Source: Apteryx mantelli
Taxonomy: Eukaryota; Chordata; Aves; Apterygiformes; Apterygidae
Assembly (NCBI RefSeq): GCF_036417845.1
Contig: NC_089984.1
Span: forward strand, 2,976,001 to 3,040,000
Direction of reading: 5' to 3'
Length of the DNA: 64,000 nt
Within the stretch, counting starts at the first letter, position 1. Each line of letters starts with the position of its first letter. The notes below the pieces were generated by a model. It was not told the DNA's origin and did not search any database. It was given only the letters and a program-made list of their open reading frames with translations. Positions 35,860 through 47,799 of this stretch are shown in pieces. Both the position numbers and the translations under genes were made by a program.

Positions 35860-36240
35860 TAGGAGTCACTTGATACTGATAGGAGATTGGTTTAAAATAG
35901 GTAAAAAGAAACTTTTCACAGTTGAAAATAAACCTGCCACAAAAGGTGGTGAAGGCAAATGGGAACAGCAAGGTCAAAAAGGTTTTAGACAAATTTATGG
36001 ACAATAGGTCTGTAAATAGATACTAAAAGGATGGGGCAGGGATGTCCCCTCTAACAACGGCAGTGGACGTTGGGGGACTACAAGTGGACGGACTACAGAA
36101 AGTGGCCAGGCCCATGTGCTCCCCATGAATAGCCTCTTCTTTTACCAGCACTGGGCAGAGAAAACTGGGCTAGACCAATCTCTGATCTGACCCAGCAGAT
36201 CAGAATTCATTCCTGTCTTCTCTGACAAACGCAGCTAGTC
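35860..36240 (+). mobile_element. Older CR1 3' fragment (different subfamily)
   Basis: 'aaaataaacctgccacaaaa', 'ggttttagacaaatttatgg', 'acaataggtctgtaaataga' and 'gggcagggatgtcccc' follow the 3' region of old CR1/L3-type elements (..lvnKFLDNRSVNRY..). Confidence 0.5.
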
Positions 36241-36324
36241 AGGTTGGAGCTGTTTTCCTTCAGTCAGAACCACAGGCACAAGTAGGGAGAGACCCAGCTC
36301 TACAGATAGTTTTCCCAGACTTAC

Positions 36325-36372
36325 CTTTAAAAAGGCAAAGGCTACCAGCCCAGCTGAGAGGTAGAGTAGCTC
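36325..36372 (-). other. Candidate 5' untranslated exon of lipase gene 3
   Basis: A 48-nt segment is bounded on the minus strand by ttctatag and a perfect AAAG/gtaagt donor. It has no ATG and lies 2.7 kb upstream of the start codon. Splicing to the acceptor at 33661 would give a short 5' leader. The assignment rests on splice-site strength alone; it could also be a first exon extending further upstream. Confidence 0.25.
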
Positions 36373-36379
36373 CTATAGA

Positions 36380-37679
36380 AGAAGACAGAGAAATGTCAGT
36401 CTCTGATGGATGGACCATGTACCAAAGCAATGTCTAGTGTGCAGAGCCACGAGGAGAGGAAGACGGGGCACAAGGCAGCAGCAAGGGACTGTTTGTCACC
36501 TCTAGCTGGTGTGCTGTGTGGCACTCTTCATCTCTCTTAAGACAACCCTATTTGAACTGCCTCAAGGGTGGAGTAGCAAGAATGGAGAAGACTAAACTTA
36601 AACACCCTGAGATATTAAACAAAGAAATCATTAGGCAATAACATACTTTAGAAAGGTCTTCTGCTGCCCAGAATTTGTTTATCAGGTCTATCAAATTCTG
36701 TTTAAGCAGCGTCAAGTAATTACAGATGTTTAAAGGTGATTTCCATCAATTAACTGATAACCTTGAAGAAAGTTTCCAGTCTTCCATTTTGGTGACTGTC
36801 TTATTTAATTATTACAAGAGAAATGATTAATTTATTAAAAAGGAAGTCTAATGGCAGATCTTATGTTTTAGAAATGATGATGCACCAGACAGAGCTCTAT
36901 AACCTTTTGTTATACAATGTTAGGGACAGAACTGTTAAATGTGAATTTGAGATTAAATTCCAGGCAACAGTGTGAAAACATCCTTGTTCTTCACATCCTC
37001 ACCAGAAAGCATTAAGAGACCCTATGCACCATAGCCCCCCCACACACTGCTGGCTTATCCTTCCCCTTGATCCACAGCAGGGCTGTGGCTGTCTTCTGCC
37101 CTGTGCTCCTGGATTATGCTGCTCTGGAAATCTCAGTGCACAGATGATGGTGAAAGATATGTTCCAGCTGTCAACCTTAAGGGGACCTGAGATGTGTCCA
37201 AGGCCCACATCCAGATTTGGCAATTGGGAAGCGCTGCTGGTGCCACGTATGCATAGTAGAACTTTGGTTCTTTGCTTAGAGATTTGTGGTAAAAAGCACC
37301 TTGCTTTTAAGGCACAGAAGTCAGACTTCAGGGTGTAAAACACGTATTGTCTTTCTAAGGAAACAGACAATTGAAATCTGTAATCCCAGGAAGGGTCAGG
37401 GACCTTCTGGTCATACTCATCTGGAGGCATTGTCCTCCCTGAAAGGTGCAAGACTGAGGCCACAGTCATAGTCATAAGAGATCCCATAGCACTTGCAAGA
37501 GTGAGGACATTACCACAGGTCTTGCAAGATGCTCAGGTCTAGGTAATTTCTCTCAAAGGTCATATATAGCTCTTGCTAAAGCGTCATGGCTGTGGTGGCT
37601 GAATGGGATCAAGATTAGGCCCTTGAGCTTCATTACATAATCTTAGGATCAAACAAGATCAACATTTCCTACATGTTGG
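36380..37679. other. Intergenic, no recognised feature
   Basis: Contains a 162-codon minus-strand ORF (36999-37487) with no family motif. I see no gene here. Confidence 0.45.
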
Positions 37680-38640
37680 TGGGAAATGACCTCTAGCAGT
37701 CTCTACTTCAGTGTCCCACTAGAAGCAAGATTTTTCCCAGCACTGGATCAAATTGTCCCTGTCTTTGAGTAGTCAACCACTCAGGATAGAGATCCCGCAT
37801 CTCTCTGGTGAAAGGCATTTCCTCATGACCAGCAAGAACATGAAAAGGTGCAACATTGTTGTCCCTTGTCATATCATCTTCCACCAAAGAGAAGCATTTG
37901 GCTGTATCACCTTTTGCCCTCTGAGAAGTCACAGGCTGCTGTCAGACCCCTCTCAGCCTCCCCGTGGCCAGACCCGATAAGCTCAGCTCCCTCCACTTCT
38001 TGTTGCAGAGACACTACCAGTTTGGCAGCCTCCATGAGGCCTAGCCAGTGTCTCCACATCCCTCTTACACTTTGGAGACCAAACTGGACCCACTATCCAG
38101 GTGTGGCCACTCTTACACTGCATAAAGGGGGTGACAGCTAATTAAGAACAGCTGGCCATGCTCCTACTCATGTAGCCCAGAATCTGGTTCTCCTTCTTCA
38201 CAATGAGAGCACATTGTTGGCTCACATTCAGTTTGGCATCCGCTCTCACTCCCAAGTCCTTTACAGTAAGGCTGCTACTCAACAGTTCCTAATCAGTGTG
38301 CTATCACACCCTGCCCTCACCAGGGCTTCCTGCCACTGGCACATACTTTAGCTAGGTGTTCAGGCCTGGAGTAGAAATATGTTGCACATCCAAGAGTTCT
38401 GACCCAACTCATGCAGTTCTTTCTTGCAGCACTCTTACTTTCTTTGCAAGCAGTCTATATGGCAAGCTCACCACATGCACACAGACCATTTTCCATTCCA
38501 CTGTAGTGTTCTTCTTTAGGAGATTTCGCTACCCATCATGTTTATGTTTAATATACATACCTTTTATAAAATCACTGACGAAGACTCTATCCCAATTCTT
38601 GATATTTATCTTTTTGCCTTGATTCCTGGACTATCTTCAT
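37680..38640 (-). mobile_element. CR1 LINE 3' portion, antisense, degraded
   Basis: Antisense CR1 text includes 'atccctcttacactttggag' (VQFGLQ.VRD), 'tctggttctccttcttcac' (VKKEN.ILGYM), 'cactcccaagtcctttac' (KDLGV.AD) and, near 38570, 'atcactgacgaagactctat' (the FISD block). There are many indels. Confidence 0.7.
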
Positions 38641-40654
38641 CTTCTTCTAGGAATACCTTCTTATTTCCTTTTGCCAGGCAGTGGTTTTACCAAAGAAAAT
38701 ACGCAATTAACAGAAATTCTACTGAACTTTTACATAAATTAAACTGGCAGTGAGAACCCAGCCAACCCATCAGTAAAATAAAGCATCCTCAAGCAAATAT
38801 AACATATAGATAATTTGATTATAAAAAAAACATTTATGAGGTTTGAAAAATCTCATTTTCATGAATAAACAGGTAAATTCTAGCAAGAAAACATTGCCTA
38901 GCCCACTGGCAAATGTATGGCTGTGCAATTCAGCAGGTCTTCTAGGAGATACCAGTTGCAATGGAATTCCATCCAGGATCTCTGGTGGTCCTGAGCAAAT
39001 GCAAAGTCTGGCAATGCCCTGAGCCCTAGGAACAGAGAGGACTTCAGCTTAGCCACATCTGTGTCTTAAGCACCTAATTCCCAAAAAAGATACACAACTC
39101 TAAATTACTGCCTGGCTATCACAGTGCATGAAGAGGAAGTGTGTCAGAGGGGAACCACAGCCGGCAGGGTGCCGAGCAAGATGCCAACCAGTGCATTCCA
39201 TAGGAAGTGCTGAGGAGAAAGACATATGCTCCTGCACTGCTCCCCAGGGTGTGGGTGTAGTCAACTGTGCCAAGAAGAGAAAAACTCCCACAAATCTGAA
39301 TTCACAGCCCTAAGCTCTCACAGGTTGGATGGTCAGTTATATGGTCAATCTCTCTTTTACAAAACCTGAGGATACTCCAGACTGAACACAAAATCTCCAT
39401 CACTACTCCACAACTCACATGGGAGGGGTAAACAGGGTCTCCAACCTCTCTCCAAGGAGTGCCTATTAAACAGCATCTGCCTTGAGGCCAGCTCAGAGCT
39501 CCCCCTTCAAGATGGGCACCATCAACACTCTCAGCAGGTAAGTGCTGTCTCTTAGTTGCATTAAGCTGCCAAGGAGCTTTAAATCAATCTGTTGTCAAAC
39601 GTGTGCCAAAGCATTGGGTCCTTGTGTGTCCCAGCAGTTCTCTGGAACTGCCTCCTTCACCTACACAGCTAGGTAAAGATAATAACAGAAGCATTTCCCA
39701 CCAGTTGACCACTCTCCAGGCTGGCAGAGGGAAAGCAGCATGTTTTCCTGAACTGTGGCTAGTTTAGGAACCGCTAGCAATGGGATAAAGTTGAAGGGGG
39801 CAGCTCTACAATGACAACAGGCAGGGTGAAATCCCTTCAGCTCCTGTTTGTGGAGTCCAAGAAGGAGAAGCATTAGGCTCATGAAGATGTCCTTAGAAAC
39901 TGTAATCTATCCTCTCCCAATGGACGTCTGTTGCAAACATCATCCAGAAAATTTCATCTTTCCCCAGGCAGAGGCATTGTACACATGCCACCAGCCCTCA
40001 ACCCACTCTGGTCTCAGCATCTTGGGATCCCACTTTCTTAACATCAAGACATTCCTTCTTGCAAAATACAAGCTAGGTCCAGGCATGCTTATGGAAAACC
40101 CCTGGGTGCTGGAGTTAGCCCATCAGCTCTTTCTGGAAGCTGTCTGTCACACCCTCAAGTAATTCTTGCTGGGTAGCACATTTAGGTGGGCAGGATTTGA
40201 TTATGCTGGAAGCTGATCATCAGTAGGGTGGATCAGACTCAGTTCCAGAGCATTCCTGGATGACTGGTGCTGGGACTGAGTCAGTCCAATAGCAGAGATG
40301 ACTTATCATGTATCTCACACTTTGTGCTCTCACAGCCTTGTTCATCATCATGATCCACTTTTTGTGTTGAATGCTCTGGGAGTTTCCCATGATATTCAAG
40401 GCCTGGCAGGTCAAGGTCTATGGATGAGTTCTAGCAACAACATCCCATGCGTGCTCCTAATCACAGTGTGCTACCTTCCCTAGCTCAAATACCATACTTG
40501 ATAAAATGCTGCAAAGGCTAAGAACTCAAGAAAAGGATAGGGATATAGGTTTACTGAGGCACATGATTAGTTGGAGGGTGACAGTTAAAGAGTTACAGCA
40601 TCTAAATTACCGCCATAGTCATACAACAAAATAAGTATGTGAGCAGTCAGTCCT
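38641..40654. other. Intergenic, no recognised feature
   Basis: No repeat family or exon recognised. ORFs of up to 104 codons lack motifs. Confidence 0.45.
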
Positions 40655-40678
40655 CACAGAAAGTTGGGGTAGGGTTGG

Positions 40679-41696
40679 AGTTGCTGTGTCAGAGGCTGCG
40701 ACCCAGACCGACCCTCTGACAGTAGATGCAGCTCTACAGGTCTCAGGCTGTAGGGAGTGCTTGGGGCCTCTCCGGGAGGCCTGGGCTGGCAGTCAGCTCT
40801 CCTGCAGGAGGTGTGCTGCTGTTGACGAGTTGTGTCGTCAGGTAAGGGAGTTATAGGAGGAAGTCAGTAGGCTGCGCAGCATCCGAGAAGTGGAGCAAGA
40901 GATAGACAGGGTATTTTCGGAGACTGTGCAGCTTCGGGAGTCCCAACCCCCCACAGCAGTGGAGTTGCCAGAGGGCTCTGTGCCATGTGAAATGGTACAT
41001 CATAACATCGTAGAAGAAGGCTGGAAACTGGTCACTGCTTGTGGGAGGAGAAAGGCTCCTAGTTCTCCTGAAGACCTGAAGCTGAAGAACAGGTTTAGTG
41101 CCCTCCAGGATGAGGAGGAGATGGGCATGGCTGCCAGGGAAGTACCTGGGACAACAGACCCTGTGCCCTGCCGGAACACCCGGAAAAAGCGGCGGGTGAT
41201 TGTTGTGGGGGACTCCCTGCTACAGGGGACGGAGGCATCTATCTGCCAACCTGACCTGTTGTCTAGAGAGGTTTGTGGCCTGCTGGGGGCTCGTGTGAGA
41301 GATGTCATGCAAAGACTGCCTAGGCTCGTCCATTCTTCGGTCTATTACCCACTGCTGCTCTTCCATGTGGGCGCCAATGACACCAAGGGCAAACTGGAGA
41401 CCATCAAGCAGGATTTCAGAGCTCTGGGGATGGTGGTCAAGGGTCTGCGAGCCCAGGTCATCTTCTCCTCAATCCTGCCAGTGAGGGGGATGGATGAGAG
41501 GAGGAGGAGACGGACTTTCCAGGTTAATGACTGGCTGCGCCACTGGTGTTGGCAACAGGGTTTTGGTTTCTACGACCATGGGACCCTGTTTGAAGATTGA
41601 CAACTGATGGCAAGAGATGGGATCCACCTCACGAGGTGGGGCACGCGGGTCTTTGCCAACAGGTTGGCCAACCTGGTAAGGAGGGCTTTAAACTAG
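40679..41696 (+). pseudogene. CR1 ORF1 with SGNH-type esterase domain, two in-frame stops
   Basis: ORF1 of CR1 elements binds RNA and carries an esterase-like domain. In frame from 40679 the reading has a Cys-rich start (GCREC...CRRCAAVDELCRQVREL), then TAG at 40854. The open part is 40890-41600 (236 codons from the ATG). The esterase blocks are visible: block I VVGDSLLQG (Gly107-Ser109) and block III HVGANDT (Gly161-Asp164). The catalytic Asp-x-x-His, DGIHLTRWG at 41616-41642, lies after the TGA at 41598. The original protein would have ended at TAG 41694-41696. Truncation at the TGA therefore removes the catalytic dyad. Confidence 0.85.
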
Positions 41697-42637
41697 GAAA
41701 GATGGGGGAAGGGGAGAGTTATAGTGACAGGGTAGTTGGCAAAAGACTGCTCAAGTCAGGATGCCTCCAACAGGTGAATGCAGCCAGGGAAGTGCGCATG
41801 GGATGTGGCTATGGAGGACCCTCTTGTATCCCTCCTGGGAAACCTGCATGCTCGATCACCTCCCTGAAATGCCTGTACACCAATGCACGCAGCATGGGGA
41901 ATAAACAGGAAGAACTAGAGATCTGTGTGTGGTCGCAGGGCCATGATCTCATTGCCATTACAGAGACATGGTGGGATAGCTCGCATGACTGGAGTGCTGT
42001 CATGGATGGCTACGTGCTTTTTAGGAAAGACAGGCCAGGAAAGCGAGGTGGTGGAGTTGCTCTTTATGTGAGAGAGCAACTGGAATGTATTGAGCTGTGC
42101 CTAGGGGTGGATGAAGAGCGAGTCGAGAGCTTATGGGTAAGGATCAAAGGGCAGGCTAGCATGGGTGACACTGTTGTGGGTGTTTACTACAGGCCACCTG
42201 ATCAGGAAGAGGAAGTCGATGAGGCCTTCTACAGACAGCTGGAAGTAGCCTCCCGATCCCAGGCCCTGGTTCTCATGGGGGACTTCAGCCACCCCGATAT
42301 CTGCTGGAAAGACAACACAGCTAGGCACAAACAGTCCTGGAGGTTCCTGCAGAGCATTGCTGACAACTTCTTGACACAGGTGGTGGAGGAGCCAACAAGG
42401 AGAGGTGTGCTGCTGGACCTCGTACTAACAAACAAAGAAGGACTGGTGGAAGATGTGAAGGTCGGGGGCTGCCTTGGCTGCAGTGACCATGAGATCGTGG
42501 AGTTCAGGATCCTGCGAGGAGGCAGCAGGGCACCAAGTAGGATCGCAACCCTTGACTTCAGGAGAGCAAACTTTGGCCTCTTCAGGGACCTACTTGGAGG
42601 AATCCCATGGGTTAGGGCCCAAGGGGGTTCAAGATAG
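41597..42637 (+). CDS. CR1 ORF2, endonuclease portion (frameshifted copy)
   Basis: APE-type endonuclease that nicks target DNA for LINE insertion. The open frame shows [11 protein letters not shown], then IAITETWWD with the metal-binding Glu, [25 protein letters not shown] and [10 protein letters not shown] with the catalytic SDH. The usual GDFN is GDFS here; the copy on the minus strand at 46720-47232 keeps GDFN, so the active-site Asn appears mutated. After [12 protein letters not shown] the reading leaves frame, and the reverse transcriptase continues in the next frame. The first about 90 residues overlap ORF1's tail in another frame and may not be translated. Confidence 0.8.
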   Translation: MTTDGKRWDPPHEVGHAGLCQQVGQPGKEGFKLGKMGEGESYSDRVVGKRLLKSGCLQQVNAAREVRMGCGYGGPSCIPPGKPACSITSLKCLYTNARSMGNKQEELEICVWSQGHDLIAITETWWDSSHDWSAVMDGYVLFRKDRPGKRGGGVALYVREQLECIELCLGVDEERVESLWVRIKGQASMGDTVVGVYYRPPDQEEEVDEAFYRQLEVASRSQALVLMGDFSHPDICWKDNTARHKQSWRFLQSIADNFLTQVVEEPTRRGVLLDLVLTNKEGLVEDVKVGGCLGCSDHEIVEFRILRGGSRAPSRIATLDFRRANFGLFRDLLGGIPWVRAQGGSR

Positions 42638-44456
42638 CTGGTTAATATTCAAACATCACTTCCTCCAGGCTCAAGAGCAGTCCATCCCTATGAGTAGGAA
42701 GTCAAGCAAAGGAGGCAGGAGTCCTGCATGGATGAGCAAGGAGCTCCTGGCAAAACTCAACCAGAAGAAGGAAGTCTACAGAAAGTGGAAAGGGGGACAG
42801 GCCACTTGGGAGGAATATAGGAACGTTGTCAGAGTATGCAGGGATGCGACGAGGAAGGCTAAGGCCCGTTTGGAATTAAATCTGGCTAGAGATGTCAAGG
42901 ACAGCAAAAAGGGCTTCTTCAAATACATCAGTAGCAAGAGGAAGACTAGGGAAAATGTGGGCCCTTTGCTGAACGGGGTGGGTGCCCTGGTGACGAAGGA
43001 TGCAGAGAAGGCAGAGTTACTGAATGCCTTCTTTGCTTCAGTCTTTACTGCTCAGGCCAGCCCTCAGGAACCCCAGATCCTGGAGGCAAGAGAGAAAGTC
43101 TGGAGGAAGGAAGACTTTCCCTTGGTGGAGGAGGAGTGGGTTAGAGATCATTTAAGCAAACTTGACACCCACAAATCCATGGGCCCTGATGGGATGCACC
43201 CACGAGTACTGAGGGAGCTGGCGGACATTATTGCTAAGCCACTCTCCATCATCTTTGAAAGGTCATGGAGGACAGGAGAGGTGCCTGAGGACTGGAAGAA
43301 AGCCAATGTCACCCCAGTCTTCCAAAAGGGCAAGAAGGAGGACCCAGGGAACTACAGGCCAGTCAGCCTCACCTCCATCCCTGGAAAGGTGATGGAGCAG
43401 CTCATCCTGGAGGCCATCTCTAAGCATGTGGAGGACAAGAAGGTGATCAGGAGTAGTCAGCATGGCTTCACCAAGGGGAAATCATGCCTAACCAATCTGA
43501 TAGCCTTCTATGATGGAATGACTGGCTGGGTAGATGAGGGGAGAGCAGTGGATGTTGTCTACCTAGACTTCAGCAAGGCTTTCGACACTCTCTCCCATAG
43601 CATCCTCATAGACAAGCTCAGGAAGTGTGGGTTAGATGAGTGGACAGTGAGGTGGATTGAGAACTGGCTGAATGGCAGAGCTCAGAGAGTTGTGATCAGT
43701 GGCACAGAGTCTAGTTGGAGGCCTGTAGCTAGCGGTGTTCCCCAGGGGTCAGTACTGGGTCCAGTCTTGTTCAACTTCTTCATCAGTGACCTGGATGAAG
43801 GGACAGAGTGCACCCTCAGCAAGTTTGCTGACGATACAAAACTGGGAGGAGTGGCTGATACACCAGAGGGCTGTGCTGCCATTCAGAGAGACTTGGACAG
43901 GCTGGAGAGGTGGGCAGAGAGGAACCTCATGAAGTTCAACAAAGGCAAGTGCAGGGTCCTGCACCTGGGGAGGAATAACCCCATGCAGCAGTACAGGTTG
44001 GGGGCTGACCTGCTGGAAAGCAGCTCTGCCGAGAAGGACCTGGGAGTGCTGGTGGACACCAAGTTAAGCATGAGGCAGCAATGTGCCCTTGTGGCCAAGA
44101 AGGCCAATGGTATCCTGGGGTGCATCAGGAAGAGTGTTTCCAGCAGGTCGAGGGAGGTGATTCTCCCCCTCTACTCAGCCCTGCTGAGGCCACATCTGGA
44201 GTACTGCGTCCAGTTCTGGGCTCCCCAGTACAAGAGGGATGTGGCACTACTGGAGCAAGTCCAGCGAAGGGCCACAAAGATGATTAGGGGACTGGAGCAT
44301 CTCTCTTATGAGGAAAGGCTGAGAGAGCTTGGCCTGTTTAGCTTGGAGAAGAGAAGGCTGAGAGGAGATCTTATCAATGTGTACAAGTATCTGAAGGGAG
44401 GGTGTCGAGAGGATGGGGCCAGACTCTTTTCAGTGGTGCCGAGCGACAGGACGTGA
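42620..44456 (+). CDS. CR1 ORF2, reverse transcriptase portion (frameshift 5', stop 3')
   Basis: LINE reverse transcriptase. Real homology starts near [15 protein letters not shown]; upstream residues of the 42474-44456 ORF are an out-of-frame artefact. Conserved RT blocks are present in order: [58 protein letters not shown] (motif A Asp), [13 protein letters not shown] and [10 protein letters not shown] (motif C, FADD). The frame stops at TGA 44454-44456 after VVPSDRT, where the sister copy has Arg and continues about 45 residues to its natural stop. Confidence 0.85.
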
Positions 44457-44712
44457 GGCAACAGGCACAAACTGAAACACAGACACTTCCATCTGAACAT
44501 GAGGAAAAACTTTTTCACTGTGAGGGTGACAGAGCACTGGAACAGGTTGCCCAGAGAGGTGGTGGAGTCTCCTTCTCTGGAGATATTCAAAACGCGCCTG
44601 GATGCAATCCTGTGCAATGTGCTCTAGGTGACCCTGCTTGAGCAGGGGGGTTGGACTAGATGATCTCCAGAGGTCCCTTCCAACCTCAGCGATTCTGTGA
44701 TTCTGTGATTCC

Positions 44713-45167
44713 AGCAGGGAAGTAACGACATGTTGTGAGTCTAGTACATCTCTTGATCTTCGGATAACACTATGTATGCCTATGTTACTCAAAGCTCTGG
44801 CCTTGCCAGGCAGATACAAAACAACTGAGAAATATCGGGGGCAGAGGTCTTTTGGCAAGACATTGGTTGTTGAAATACTGTACATGTGTTTCACTGCCCA
44901 TTACATAGCTGATTATATACTTACCTCAATAGCTCTATTAACTCCCAGCAATTCCTTGTTTGACCCCTTTGCCTTTTTTTTCTCAGCAAGGTGGAGCATG
45001 GCCTTTTACAGGCTTCTTTATCTCTGCTGGTTTTAGCTTTGGAATCTAAACATCCTTGAAAAGAAGAGGTCAATAGGTATTGGGGCATCCATCCAGCAGG
45101 CCATCACATCGTAAAGTCAGAAGCAGCAGCTGGATGAGGCTTGAAGGGGACCCTTAGGCCTGTTCAT
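44713..45167. other. Unique spacer between two tail-to-tail CR1 copies
   Basis: 455 bp with no recognised feature. It would be the loop if the flanking inverted CR1 sequences paired. Confidence 0.6.
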
Positions 45168-47442
45168 ACAGAATCACAGAATGGTTGCAGTTGGAAGGGA
45201 CCTTTAGAGATCATCTAGTCCAACTCCCCTCCTCATGCAGGGCCACCTAGACCACGTTGCACAGGACTGTGTCTGATGACAGCTTTCAATATCTCCAAGG
45301 AAGGAGACTCCACAACCTCTCTGGGCAACCTGTTCCAGTACTCTGTCACCCTCACAGGAAAGAAGTTTTTCTCTACGTAGTCAGACAGGACAGAACTTCC
45401 TGTGTTTCAGTTTGTGCCCATTGCCTCTTGTCCTGTTGCTGGGCACCACTGAAAAGAGCCTGGCTCTGTCTTCTTTACACCTGCCCTTCAGATATTTATA
45501 CACAGCGATAAGATCCCTCTGAGACTTCTCTTCTCCAGGCTAAACAATCCCAGTCCTCTCAGCCTTCCCTCATATGACAGACACGCTGCTCCCTTAATCA
45601 TCTTTGTAGCCCTTTGCTGTACTCATTCCACGAGCTCCCTATCTCTCTTGTACTGGGGAGCTCAGAACTGAACACAGTGCTCAAGGTGCGGCCTCACCAG
45701 GGCTGAGTAGAGGGGAAGGATCACCTCCCTCGACCCGCTGGCAATGTTCTTCCTCACGACACCCAGGATACCACTGGCCTTCTTGGCCACAAGGGCACGT
45801 TGCTGCTTCATGGTCAACTTGTTGTCCACCAGCTCTCCCAGGTCCTTCTCCGCAGAGCTGCTTTCCAGCAGGTCAACCCCCAACCTGTACTGGTGCATGG
45901 GGTTATTCCTCCCCAGGTGCAGAACTCTGCACTTCCCCTTGTTGAACTTCATGAGGTTCCTCTCTGCCCACCTCTCCAGCTTGTCAAGGTCCCTCTGAAT
46001 GGCAGCACAGCCCTCTGGTGCATCAGTCACTGCTCCCAGTTTTGCATCATCAGCACACTTACTGAGGGTGCACTCTGTCCCTTCATCCAGATCACTGATG
46101 AAGAGGTTGACCAGTATGGGACCCAGTGTTGACCCCCGGGGAACACCGCTAGCTACAGGCCTCCAACTAGGCTTTGCGCCACTCATCACAACCCTCTGTG
46201 CTCTGCAGTTCAGCCAGTTCTCAGTCCACCTCACTGTCTGCTCATCTAGCCTGTACTTCAGCTTGCTTATGAGGATGCTATGGCAGACAGTGTCCAAAGC
46301 CTTGCTGAAGTCAAGGTAGACAACATCCATTGCTCTCCTCTCCTCTGCCAAGCCAGTGATACTATCGTGGATGGCTAACGGGTTGGTTAAGCACGATTTC
46401 CCCTTGGTGAAGCCATGCTGACTACTCCTGATCACCTTCTTATCCTTCACATGCTTAGAGATGGCATCCAGGATGAGCTGCTCCATCACCTTTCCAGGGA
46501 TGGAGGTGAGGCTGACTGGCCTGTTGTTCCATGGACCCTCCTTCTTGCCCTTTTTGAAGATTAGAGTGACATTTGCTTTCTTCCGGTCCTCAGGCACCTC
46601 TCCTGATCACCATGACCTTTCAAAGATGATTGAGAGTGGCCTAGCAATGATGTCAGCCAGCTCCCTCAGCACTTGTGGGTGCATCCCATCAGGTTCTATG
46701 TTGTGTACGTCCAGTTTGCTTAAGTGCTGTATACTTCCTTCTTATATTTGAGTTTTGCCAGGAGCTCCTTGTTAATCCAAGCAGGTCTGCTGCCACCTTT
46801 GCTCGACTTCCTGCTCATTGGGATGGACTGTTCTTGAGCTTGGAGGAGGTGATCCTTGAATATCAACCAGCTTTCTTGGACCCTCCTTCCCTCTAGGACC
46901 CTATTCCATGGAATTCTTCCAAGCAGATCCCTGAACCCTGCTCTCCTGAAGTCCAGGATTTTGATCCTGCTTTTTGCCCTGCTCCCTTCTCTCTGGATCC
47001 TGAACTCCACCATCTCATGGTCATTGCAGCCAAGGTTGCTCCCAACCTTCACATCCCCAACCAGCCCTTCCTTGTTTGTAAGTACAAGGTCCAGCACATC
47101 ACCTCTCCTCACTGACTCCCCTATCATCTGTCTCAGGAAGCTGTCATTGATGTTCTCCAGGAATCTCCTGGCTTGCTTGTGCCCTGCTGTGTTGGCTCTC
47201 CAGCAGATACTGGGGTGGTTAAAGTCCCCCATGAGGACGAGGCCCTGTGAACATGAGACTACTTCTAGCTAGAAGAAGGCCTCATATACTTCTTCCTGAT
47301 CAGGTGGCCTATAACAAGCACCCACAACAATGTCACCCATATTAGTCTGCCCCTTAATCCTTACCCATAAGCTCTCAGTCAGCCCGTTGTCCACCCCTAA
47401 GCAGAGCTCCATACATTACAGCTGCACTCTCAAATAAAGGGC
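45168..47442 (-). mobile_element. CR1 retrotransposon, antisense, 5'-truncated with internal deletion (element E3)
   Basis: The minus-strand copy starts in the endonuclease (ALYLRVQL near 47440, then ESLWVRIKG) and ends in the CR1 3' tail at 45168 (agaatcacagaatgg on the + strand). Endonuclease/linker frame: 47232-46720 (GDFNHPSICW, LDLVLTN, SWLIFKDHLLQAQEQS). RT frame: 46597-45662 ([36 protein letters not shown]). At about 46732 the KKEVYST block is joined directly to the KLDVHN block, so about 370 bp found in E1 are missing. It is clearly older than E1 and E2. Confidence 0.9.
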
Positions 47443-47799
47443 ATATATCATACCATTTGCTTCTTTGGCCTTATCCCAAGAACCTGCTGGTATCATGGCA
47501 TATATTCCACACTGATCTCGTGGCCTTTTTCTGTGCACTGTGCTGCCAAGCCCACTTCCATCTCACTGAGGCCCACTTCCAGCTTCTTCTTCATCAGCTC
47601 TCTGGCACTTACATTCCTCACCTGGATTATGAAAGCTTGTGTCACTCTTTTTTTTTTTAAAGTATTTGGTTCTGCAGTCAGATTGGTGCAGTTTCTGGGG
47701 TCCCTCCTTTATGAATGTGGCATTGGTCCTGAGTGAGGTCTTTATTATCTTTCCAAATGGTACCCAGAATAACCATGAGTCTTGCAGCAATATTTCTGT
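47443..47799. other. Spacer between CR1 copies
   Basis: No recognised feature, apart from a T-run at 47648-47658. Confidence 0.5.

Larger units (their letters stand above)
40655..44712 (+). mobile_element. Near full-length CR1 retrotransposon (element E1)
   Basis: About 4.06 kb containing ORF1 (from about 40679), ORF2 (endonuclease about 41700-42600, reverse transcriptase about 42620-44456 and onward) and the CR1 3' tail, ending in ATTCTGTG-type repeats at 44690-44710. The 5' UTR appears missing. It is inactive as read. ORF1 has TAG at 40854-40856 and TGA at 41598-41600. ORF2 has a frameshift near 42605-42630 and TGA at 44454-44456. Both TGAs look like CGA to TGA changes. It is closely similar to element E2 at 59732-61798, so it is a fairly young insertion. 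Confidence 0.93.

Noticed and set aside
36999-37487. 162-codon minus-strand ORF
   Set aside because: Composition and motifs match no family I recognise, there are no matching splice neighbours, and it lies in repeat-rich intergenic DNA. Most likely a chance ORF.
42474-42619. N-terminal part of the E1 reverse transcriptase ORF
   Set aside because: In this frame the residues are unlike CR1; the endonuclease is in another frame here. The homologous RT starts at about 42620 after a frameshift.
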